This document shows positions 1 through 5,867 of a DNA stretch of 16,047 nucleotides, one piece after another. Under the pieces are notes generated by a model that made no database searches, was not told the DNA's origin, and saw only the letters and a list, made by a program, of their open reading frames with translations. The DNA comes from Methanobacteriota archaeon (GTDB taxonomy: Archaea > Thermoplasmatota > Poseidoniia > Poseidoniales > Poseidoniaceae): positions 2,435 through 18,481 of the forward strand of contig PBOE01000044.1 of NCBI GenBank assembly GCA_002725275.1, read 5' to 3'. Within the stretch, counting starts at the first letter, position 1, and every line of letters starts with the position of its first letter. The translations under genes and the position numbers were made by a program.

Positions 1-359
1 ACCCAGTAGACTTCTTTCTTGAAGCCGCCCTCTTCTTCCTCGTCCCGCAGGTCATCCGGGTCCACGCCTTCCTCACGCGCTCGCTTGAGGCGAGCGACCA
101 GGGCGTTCTCCTTCTCAAGAAGGTTCTCTGGAATAAGTAAGGGGAAGTTTACTTCCTCGTGGTTGGTGCGTTCCATCTCGGCATGCGTCAGCGCGTCGAT
201 GAGTTTCATCGTCTTCCAACCGTACGGTCGCCAGACGTCCATCCCCTTGATGGGATAGCGCTTGTCAACCAGTTCGGCCGCCTCGACAATGAACGGGTAC
301 CACTCGTTGAAATTCTCGCTCTTCGAGGGGATGCCTCGCTTTGCTTTGCGGTTGCCCAT
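1..359 (-). CDS. proS: Prolyl-tRNA synthetase, archaeal/eukaryotic type (N-terminal part, cut by window edge)
   Basis: A class II aminoacyl-tRNA synthetase that charges tRNA-Pro in the cytoplasm. Only the first 119 residues lie in the window; the reading frame is open through base 1. The opening is typical of the archaeal/eukaryotic ProRS form: IPSKSENFNEWY at residues 10-21, then ELVDKRYPIKGMDVWRPYGW at 29-48 and FPLLIPE at 72-78, which belong to the motif 1 region that forms the dimer interface. The start is ATG at 359; extending further upstream in this frame gives no ATG nearby. No clear Shine-Dalgarno sequence precedes it. It begins 25 nt after the stop of the small membrane gene upstream and is probably the last of several co-directional genes. 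The catalytic motifs 2 and 3 are outside the window. Confidence 0.93.
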   Translation of the reverse strand, partial: MGNRKAKRGIPSKSENFNEWYPFIVEAAELVDKRYPIKGMDVWRPYGWKTMKLIDALTHAEMERTNHEEVNFPLLIPENLLEKENALVARLKRAREEGVDPDDLRDEEEEGGFKKEVYW

Positions 360-384
360 GATGTCGGGGCGGACTTCCGTTTCA

Positions 385-663
385 TCAAGATGACGCTTCT
401 TCTTCGGTTGCTGCGATGGACTTCCCGAGCGACATCAGCGCCAGGACAGCAGCCCCGCACCACACCACCTCCAAGACGAAGAACGCCCATTCATCGATGA
501 GAAAGGCTCGCACGCCCAGCAGGCCGGAACCAACGGCCATCAGCACGAGGTAGGTTGGTTGTTTGCTGTGGAGGACGTTGCGAGTCTCAAGGAGAAACGC
601 CAGCAAAATGCTCATCATTCCAACGTAAGCAATGGACTGCGCCAGCCAACCGTCAGGGGACAC
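385..663 (-). CDS. Small three-TM membrane protein, CBU_0592-like
   Basis: A 92-residue protein with three predicted membrane segments, at about residues 7-26, 37-54 and 58-77, and a short polar tail rich in Glu and Ser. The second half, with PTYLVLMAVGSGLLG followed by a short loop and a segment ending FFVLEVVW, resembles the small CBU_0592-type membrane family of unknown function. That match is from memory of the pattern. The start is GTG at 663, six bases after the TGA of the upstream gene; a GGAAG sequence in the last codons of that gene could serve as its ribosome binding site. The tight spacing suggests translational coupling with the two-TM protein upstream. No function can be assigned. 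Confidence 0.75.
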   Translation of the reverse strand: MSPDGWLAQSIAYVGMMSILLAFLLETRNVLHSKQPTYLVLMAVGSGLLGVRAFLIDEWAFFVLEVVWCGAAVLALMSLGKSIAATEEEASS

Positions 664-669
664 GAAGGC

Positions 670-1272
670 TCACTTCCTTCGCATCCACAAGAAACCGCCG
701 ACCAACACGATGAGAGCGACGATGTCGGGGATGCCGATGCCCCCGGAAACACCACCCACACCGTTCATGCTTTCCGCCAACAAGGAGTACGACCAACCGT
801 CGGATTCGCCGATCAGGTGAGGGCTCATGAGGTTCAACCGGGTTTGTTCTGCACCCCGACAGGTACCGGGCTCGCACATACCGTTGAACAGCGAGGAAAA
901 GAGGCCGAACAAATTCAGCAGCACCACACCGAGACCGCCGAGGAAGGCAAAGCGCAGTGGATTGTTCTTGCCACTTGGAACAGGTGGAAGGTCAAGTTCA
1001 ACCTCGGGGAGCGGCAACGGCACGGCAGGTGCGGGGGTGCCAACGGAGCCGATGACCTCGACCAGCATGTCGGTGGGCGGCGCAACTTCCGTGACCGGTG
1101 ATGGCGTGCCCAGCAAGTCTTGTGCATCCCGAGCCTTTACGGGTTGAACCGCAGCGATTTTGATACCGTAGAGTCGGTCTGCGAGACTAACGAGGGTCGG
1201 GTCGTCGGCGATATCAGCCGGGTCAAGTTCGCCGTCCAACAACTGTTGGAGCCGTTCTTGAATTGACGACAT
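670..1272 (-). CDS. Hypothetical two-TM protein with acidic N-terminal domain and Pro-rich linker
   Basis: A 200-residue protein that I do not recognise. Residues 1-40 form a soluble acidic segment beginning MSSIQERLQQLLDGELDP. Residues about 55-100 are a Pro/Ala/Val-rich linker. A first TM lies at about 107-129 and a second at 179-197, ending in a basic MRRK tail. The loop between them holds two close cysteines, C133 and C138, that could form a disulfide outside the membrane. I chose ATG 1272 because a GGAGG at 1279-1283 precedes it by six bases. An in-frame TTG at 1311 is also preceded by GGAGG (1316-1320) and would add 13 residues. Its stop is six bases before the next gene. The function is unknown; a membrane-anchored adaptor is only a guess. 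Confidence 0.72.
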   Translation of the reverse strand: MSSIQERLQQLLDGELDPADIADDPTLVSLADRLYGIKIAAVQPVKARDAQDLLGTPSPVTEVAPPTDMLVEVIGSVGTPAPAVPLPLPEVELDLPPVPSGKNNPLRFAFLGGLGVVLLNLFGLFSSLFNGMCEPGTCRGAEQTRLNLMSPHLIGESDGWSYSLLAESMNGVGGVSGGIGIPDIVALIVLVGGFLWMRRK

Positions 1273-1335
1273 GGTGAGCCTCCTCAGGGGTGCGTGAGCG
1301 CTTCCCTTCAAGAAGCCTCCTTTTCAAGGCGCGAG

Positions 1336-1346
1336 CCAAAAAACCC
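1336..1346 (-). terminator. Possible U-tract terminator
   Basis: A run of six A on the plus strand (1338-1343) reads as six T on the minus strand, starting about seven bases after the TGA of the zinc-ribbon membrane gene. Archaeal RNA polymerase can stop at U-rich tracts, so this may partly end that transcript. There is no hairpin, and the next gene follows within 80 bases, so read-through is likely. Confidence 0.25.
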
Positions 1347-1349
1347 AGT

Positions 1350-2006
1350 TCAGGCCTCTTCATCGCTGTATTTGTTGATCAGTGCCTGACTCACCAAAGC
1401 GCCGCCGCAGTGGGGACAGCGGTCGGCGTCACCGAGCATGGTGGGACGAATGGCGAGCACCGCGAGACACGAGGGGCAGGCCGCCAACATTTCGCCGTCT
1501 TCAAGGTCGAAGCCGGAGAGGGGACCCTGCCGAAGGTAACCCGCCCGGTAGGCTGGGTGCCAGTGGAACAGAGCACGTCGACCCGAACCCAACGCGGCCC
1601 AAGCAAAGAGGGCGATGAACAAGAGATTGCTGACATAGCCACCGGCCAGGAGGATAACGAGGGAATACAAGGCGTTGGCGATGAACACAAGACACGCCAG
1701 CAAGAGGATGGCCACACCCGGCCAGTACGCCCACGGTTTGCGATTGCGATACCCCGCATAGATGAGCAGACCGGCCAGCATCAGACCGCCGGAGAGCACA
1801 TCGACAACGGGTCCGGAAAACAGTGAACTGATGAGTAAGTAAGCCGAAAAGACGACGATGGCGCCGTCGACAAGAACGATGAAACTCGTTCCACGATGAA
1901 CGTGAGCCACCGGGTCACTCCCCGGGGCAGGCGCAGGAGCGGAACCTGCGAGCACCATCTCGTCAGCTCGATTGGTGGCCACGGTTTTGCCTCGTGCGAG
2001 GTGCAT
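1350..2006 (-). CDS. Four-TM membrane protein with C-terminal zinc ribbon
   Basis: From ATG 2006 this is a 218-residue protein. It has a soluble N-terminus with an Ala-Pro stretch near residues 20-30, then four likely membrane segments at about 42-61, 67-85, 94-112 and 117-140. A C-terminal cytoplasmic-looking domain carries CPSC (177-180) and CPHC (197-200), a spacing typical of a zinc ribbon. The family is not recognised. ATG 2006 is uncertain: it lacks a Shine-Dalgarno sequence, and an AT-rich stretch at 2007-2024 would place transcription start downstream of it if it acts as the TATA region. In that case the in-frame ATG at 1958 (beginning MVLAGSAPAP) would be the true start. The gene is divergent from coaBC. 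Confidence 0.72.
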   Translation of the reverse strand: MHLARGKTVATNRADEMVLAGSAPAPAPGSDPVAHVHRGTSFIVLVDGAIVVFSAYLLISSLFSGPVVDVLSGGLMLAGLLIYAGYRNRKPWAYWPGVAILLLACLVFIANALYSLVILLAGGYVSNLLFIALFAWAALGSGRRALFHWHPAYRAGYLRQGPLSGFDLEDGEMLAACPSCLAVLAIRPTMLGDADRCPHCGGALVSQALINKYSDEEA

Positions 2007-2074
2007 TTGAATGATTTGTTTTCCATCGTGGCTTGAAGCGAAGGTGTCTTGACCGTCCGCAGGTTCGCCGGACC

Positions 2075-3277
2075 ATGGCGCTCCGGGACACCGACGTCGA
2101 AACCACGGGCACTTCACTCCAGAAGTGCAAGGTGGTGCTGGGCGTCACCGGTGGCATCGCTGCGGTTGAAACGGTTCGCCTTGCCCGTGCGCTTCGCAGG
2201 GAAGGAGCCGAACTGACCGTCATCATGACGCCCTCCTCTCAGCGCATCATCACTCCCCTGGCGGTTCGATGGGCATCGCAAGCCGATGTCATCACGGACT
2301 GGGACGGCGACCTCACGGCGTTGAACGAAGCCGACGCCGTTCTCGTCGCTCCAGCCACCCGGGACGTCATGGCCAGCCATCTCCACGGACTCCAACACGG
2401 ACCGTTGATGATGGCGCTCTCGGTGGCTCGAACCCGCAACACACCCATCCTCATGGTGCCCAGCATGCACGTCGATCTCGCTGAAGACCCGGTGACGGAC
2501 GACATCGTGGAAGCCGTATCCCATCAGGGCGTCCACGTTCTTTGGGGACCCGATGAGGAAGGAAAACGGAAGACGCCTCCCAGCGACCACATCGTTGCAA
2601 CGCTGGCGCACCATGTCAATGCAAGCCGACCCGGCCGGAAAAACGTGGTCATCACCCTCGGTGCGACCCGCTCCTCCGTGGACGACGTCAGGCACGTGCA
2701 AAACACCAGTTCGGGAAGCACGGGCTGGGCTCTCGCCGACCATCTGCACAAGCACGGGCACGATGTGACGTGCGTTGCTGGCATCACCACGGTGGCGGCA
2801 CCAGCATGGCTGCCGTTGGTGCTCAATTGCCCGACACCCGAGCGCATGTTGAGGGAATGTGTGGCGTTGGCCAACGATCCCATCGATGCCTGGGTCCACG
2901 CTGCGGCGGTCTTGGATTACGTGGTGGAGTCACCAGCTGAAGGAAAACTGGCGAGCCAGCAAGGCACGCTCACGTTGCCGTTGATCGAAAGTCCGAAGCA
3001 CATCATGGAATTGAAAGCAGCGTGCGAGGGCGCGGTACGAATCGGGTTCAAACTCGAATGCGGCATCAAGCAGACCGATCTGATTCATCGAGCCTTTGCA
3101 CAAATTCAGAAAGCCGGCATGACGGCCGTCGTAGCCAATCGACTCGAAGATTTGGGCGATGCCGAGAAACCCCGCGGCTACCTCGTCGACCAGCAAGGCG
3201 CCCACTTTGTCCTCCAAACCATGAGCGACCTGAACGATGCCGTCCAGACCCTCGTTGAACGAGGCACGGAGGCATAG
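2075..3277 (+). CDS. coaBC: Bifunctional phosphopantothenoylcysteine decarboxylase / phosphopantothenate-cysteine ligase, with altered decarboxylase site
   Basis: CoaBC makes 4'-phosphopantetheine for coenzyme A: the CoaB half joins cysteine to 4'-phosphopantothenate and the CoaC half is a flavin-dependent decarboxylase. From ATG 2075 it is 400 residues. Residues 17-182 are the CoaC flavoprotein fold, with VVLGVTGGIAA at 20-30, ITPLA at 59-63 and APAT at 92-95. Residues 188-400 are CoaB, with NTSSG at 210-214, AAVLDY at 277-282, the substrate-binding Lys in EGK at 291, and GFK at 324-326. Ungapped alignment in my head to E. coli Dfp puts D79 where the catalytic His sits. PSMH (129-132) replaces PAMN, and EEGKRK (161-166) lies where the Cys loop is expected; the last two also occur in archaeal CoaBC as I recall. 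A TTG at 2033 could extend the protein, but ATG 2075 better fits family length. Confidence 0.92.
   Translation: MALRDTDVETTGTSLQKCKVVLGVTGGIAAVETVRLARALRREGAELTVIMTPSSQRIITPLAVRWASQADVITDWDGDLTALNEADAVLVAPATRDVMASHLHGLQHGPLMMALSVARTRNTPILMVPSMHVDLAEDPVTDDIVEAVSHQGVHVLWGPDEEGKRKTPPSDHIVATLAHHVNASRPGRKNVVITLGATRSSVDDVRHVQNTSSGSTGWALADHLHKHGHDVTCVAGITTVAAPAWLPLVLNCPTPERMLRECVALANDPIDAWVHAAAVLDYVVESPAEGKLASQQGTLTLPLIESPKHIMELKAACEGAVRIGFKLECGIKQTDLIHRAFAQIQKAGMTAVVANRLEDLGDAEKPRGYLVDQQGAHFVLQTMSDLNDAVQTLVERGTEA
3268..3272 (+). promoter_or_regulatory. Shine-Dalgarno sequence of trmY
   Basis: GGAGG lies inside the last codons of coaBC, seven bases before the ATG of trmY at 3280. It fixes the trmY start and suggests that the two genes are translated from one transcript. 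Confidence 0.7.
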
Positions 3278-3279
3278 CG

Positions 3280-3894
3280 ATGCGACGCTTTGCGGTGGTT
3301 GGACACCGTGCGATGTCCAAAGGAAAACTTCCCCTCAACGATTTGACCGGTGCAGGTGGTCGAATGGACGTCCTCGTGCGAGCGTTGATGGCGGGGTTGC
3401 TGACCAGCCACGGGCTGCGACGGAACACGGTGGTCGTGCTTCACCTGATGGGCGGCCCCGGTCCACCACGACGCATCAAATTCGACGGGTCAGAACTCAA
3501 GGGATTGCATGCAGACGAGCGTTCTATAGCGGGAACCATCGGCAAGGTCATCGCCACGCCGTTGCCCCCCATCGGTCACTGGCAGCCCATCACGGCGGGC
3601 ATCACCCACAGCGGAGGAGATCTGCGTCTCACGCTGCGAGAATGGAACGACGCTCCCACCGTGGTCCTCGACGCTGATGCACCGAGGCTGTGGTCGGAAA
3701 GCGCCGTCCTTCCCAGCAGCAGCGCACCGAACGAAGCCCCGATGAACTTCATCCTCAGCGACGACCAACCCCTCGGTGACCTCGAGGGGGTTGACGTGCT
3801 TCAGCGTTCGTTGGGGACGCAATGGCTGCAGGGCCACATGGCCGTGGCCATCGTTCACTTCTTGCTCGATGAGGGCGTGGCCATCAACCGTTGA
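3280..3894 (+). CDS. trmY: tRNA (pseudouridine54-N1)-methyltransferase TrmY
   Basis: A SPOUT-class methyltransferase (DUF358/COG1901) that uses S-adenosylmethionine to convert pseudouridine 54 of archaeal tRNA to N1-methylpseudouridine, the archaeal equivalent of the T-loop thymine. It is 204 residues, the usual size. Family signatures are LNDLTGAGGRMDVLVRAL near residues 19-36, SHGLRRNTVVVLHLMGGP near 43-60, and PPRRIKFDGSELKGLHADER near 62-81. The C-terminal knot region reads NFILSDDQPLGDLEGVDV and then QGHMAVAIVHFLLDE. It starts two bases after the coaBC stop with a good GGAGG site, so both are probably one operon. Its end overlaps the end of surE on the other strand by 11 bases. Confidence 0.9.
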   Translation: MRRFAVVGHRAMSKGKLPLNDLTGAGGRMDVLVRALMAGLLTSHGLRRNTVVVLHLMGGPGPPRRIKFDGSELKGLHADERSIAGTIGKVIATPLPPIGHWQPITAGITHSGGDLRLTLREWNDAPTVVLDADAPRLWSESAVLPSSSAPNEAPMNFILSDDQPLGDLEGVDVLQRSLGTQWLQGHMAVAIVHFLLDEGVAINR

Positions 3895-4870
3895 TCAACC
3901 AGCGTGGCCATCCGTCCACGGTGCGTTCGAGGCCGTGGGCGAGCAGGTCTTCGTCCAGGGCAAACGGATGGCTCTGAGGCCACACGGCAAGGCAGGACAA
4001 ACTGGCCTTGCCCTCCTCCACCGCATCGCAATCGCCGCTTGGAACCGCTGCGTGGTCGACCGAAGCCGCTCCGATGGTGAACGTGGCGGTTGAGCCTTCC
4101 GTCGTGTCGCCAAAATGAACCGCATTGCGGTACCAGCGGACACCAAGGCGCGTCGTCGCCCATTCGCCGTTCCACGTACCGGGAGCGTTGACGTTGAGCA
4201 TGACGTCCCCGTTGGCGAAGGCGCTCAGCAAGGCCGCCTCGGGGTCCACAACCCAACGTTCGTCGGCACCCGACTTGGGCCAGGACGTGAAATAACCCGT
4301 GTCAAGAGCGCCGTGCGGGCGACCGAGGTTTTGGGCACGGAGGGGCAACACGGTGACAGCCTTGGCCACCGCCTCCAGCGTGGCGTCAACGGCGCGTTCC
4401 ATCCCCTCGGGGTCGAAGGACGTGAACGACGCTGCAATGGCCGGTACACCGTACAGGCCTGCTTCCCTCGCCGCTCCCATGGTGCCGCTGTGGTAGGCAT
4501 CTTGTGAGAGGTTGGGCCCGAGGTTCACACCGGACACCACGAGTTGCGGATGAACGCCGGGGACGAGGTGGTTCAGACCGCCATCCAAGGCGACGATCAT
4601 CGTGTCGCAGGGGGTCCCGTCCAACTCAAACAAGTGAACGGGTGTTTCGTGCGGGTTGAGCCCCCACGCCTCTGTGAGGTCGTCACGTGCTCGAAAGGCC
4701 ATGGGTTTCATCAGATTGATGCGCATGCCAGTGGCCGAGTGATTGCCGGACGGAGCCAACACGGCGAGCGGGTAACCGGCCTCGTGCAGAGCTTTGACCA
4801 GCAACTCAAACCCGATGGCTTCAATGCCATCGTCGTTGGTCAGCAACAACCAGCCACGGGCTTGAACCAT
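3884..4870 (-). CDS. surE: 5'/3'-nucleotidase SurE with C-terminal extension
   Basis: SurE is a metal-dependent phosphatase that removes phosphate from nucleoside 5'- and 3'-monophosphates. From ATG 4870 the protein is 328 residues. It carries the metal-binding TNDDG at 11-15, SGNHSATG at 41-48 with the conserved Ser, GTPCDT at 85-90, SGVN at 113-116 with the metal-binding Asn, and YHSGTMGAAREA at 126-137. Typical SurE proteins are about 250 residues; this one has a roughly 70-residue extension ending in DGWPRWLING. ATG 4870 is chosen over an in-frame TTG at 4876 because GAGG at 4878-4881 precedes it by seven bases. That site overlaps the stop codon of the EamA gene, so surE is probably coupled to it. 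Confidence 0.93.
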   Translation of the reverse strand: MVQARGWLLLTNDDGIEAIGFELLVKALHEAGYPLAVLAPSGNHSATGMRINLMKPMAFRARDDLTEAWGLNPHETPVHLFELDGTPCDTMIVALDGGLNHLVPGVHPQLVVSGVNLGPNLSQDAYHSGTMGAAREAGLYGVPAIAASFTSFDPEGMERAVDATLEAVAKAVTVLPLRAQNLGRPHGALDTGYFTSWPKSGADERWVVDPEAALLSAFANGDVMLNVNAPGTWNGEWATTRLGVRWYRNAVHFGDTTEGSTATFTIGAASVDHAAVPSGDCDAVEEGKASLSCLAVWPQSHPFALDEDLLAHGLERTVDGWPRWLING

Positions 4871-4879
4871 GAACAAGCC

Positions 4880-5857
4880 TCAGGCCGTTGCGTTTTGATT
4901 GTTCGCTTCAAGCGAGGCCTGTTCTGAGGCCACCACCACGGTCAGCAGACCCGTCATGAGCACCAAACCACCCAGCAACGTCCACCGCCCCGGTACGCCC
5001 GAGTCGAACAACAGCCAACCGATGATGGACCCCAACACGGGCTCGAGCGTGACGGAGACCGACACGATAAGCGGAGAAATGTAGCGCAAGCAGGTGTTCA
5101 GGCCGGTGTGGCCCAAGAGGCCGGCCACGAGCGCTAACAGCAGGAACCAAACAAAGAATTCACCGTCGGTCCATCCGAACACCCCGTAGGAGGAAAAGGA
5201 TGGCTCGAACAGCCATGAAATCGGGAGCAGAAGCAGCGCACCGATGAGGGTGACCGGGAACGCGTAGAGGAAGATGGGCAGCCACGTCCGGAGGATGCGA
5301 CCCACCACGATGTAGCCCACCACAAACACGGCCCCGCCAAACGCCAGTGCATCGCCCAGCAGCGTCACGGTTTGGTCACCTTGTTCCTGGCCTGCGTCGA
5401 GGAGGGTGATGGCTGCACCGATGAAACAGATGATGGCCCCGTAGGTTTCGTTTCCCCGTGGCCTGCGCACGGACGTGAACACGGGTGCCAGCAACCCCAT
5501 GCCGACCACGATGACCAGCGGGTGGGCGGTCACGAACAACAGGGAATGGGTCAGCGTGGTCTGATCCAAACTGGCGACCCATGCACCAAAGTGAGCGGCC
5601 AGCGCCACGCCGCTGACCAACAACAAGGACCATGTGCGCCGCGTGCGAAACTGCTCAGCCACCTTATGCTCGATGGTCACCAACTGATAGACGAAGAACG
5701 GGAACAGGACGATGGACGTCAGCTGGAGCCGCCACGACGCGCGAAGAAGGGGAGGAACGGCGTCGACGTGCTGAAACAAGGCCCCAGCACTCGACACCCC
5801 AATGACGGCAGCAACGAGCAGGCCCCATACCCAGCGGGGTGTGCCAGCGGCCAACAT
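4880..5857 (-). CDS. EamA-family (drug/metabolite superfamily) transporter
   Basis: A polytopic inner-membrane protein of 325 residues from ATG 5857, with about ten hydrophobic segments arranged as two repeats of five, as in EamA-domain transporters. A characteristic feature is the C-terminal repeat with LRYISPLIVSVSVTLEPVLG followed by GRWTLLGGLVLMTGLLTVV, which is the usual ending of this family. The substrate cannot be read from sequence; members export amino acids, nucleobases or other metabolites. An upstream in-frame GTG at 5890 would add MARLRKLEREG and overlap the OPT gene by 23 bases; ATG 5857 instead starts ten bases after that stop. The gene sits between the OPT transporter and surE on the same strand, so the three are probably co-transcribed. 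Confidence 0.88.
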   Translation of the reverse strand: MLAAGTPRWVWGLLVAAVIGVSSAGALFQHVDAVPPLLRASWRLQLTSIVLFPFFVYQLVTIEHKVAEQFRTRRTWSLLLVSGVALAAHFGAWVASLDQTTLTHSLLFVTAHPLVIVVGMGLLAPVFTSVRRPRGNETYGAIICFIGAAITLLDAGQEQGDQTVTLLGDALAFGGAVFVVGYIVVGRILRTWLPIFLYAFPVTLIGALLLLPISWLFEPSFSSYGVFGWTDGEFFVWFLLLALVAGLLGHTGLNTCLRYISPLIVSVSVTLEPVLGSIIGWLLFDSGVPGRWTLLGGLVLMTGLLTVVVASEQASLEANNQNATA

Positions 5858-5867
5858 GCCCTCACGC

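Noticed and set aside
2033..2074. TTG start for coaBC giving 14 extra residues
   Set aside because: The extra residues are basic and unlike the family; ATG 2075 already leaves an N-terminal tail before the flavoprotein fold.
2114..2899. A 261-codon minus-strand frame opposite coaBC
   Set aside because: coaBC has clear domain motifs throughout; the antisense translation has none.
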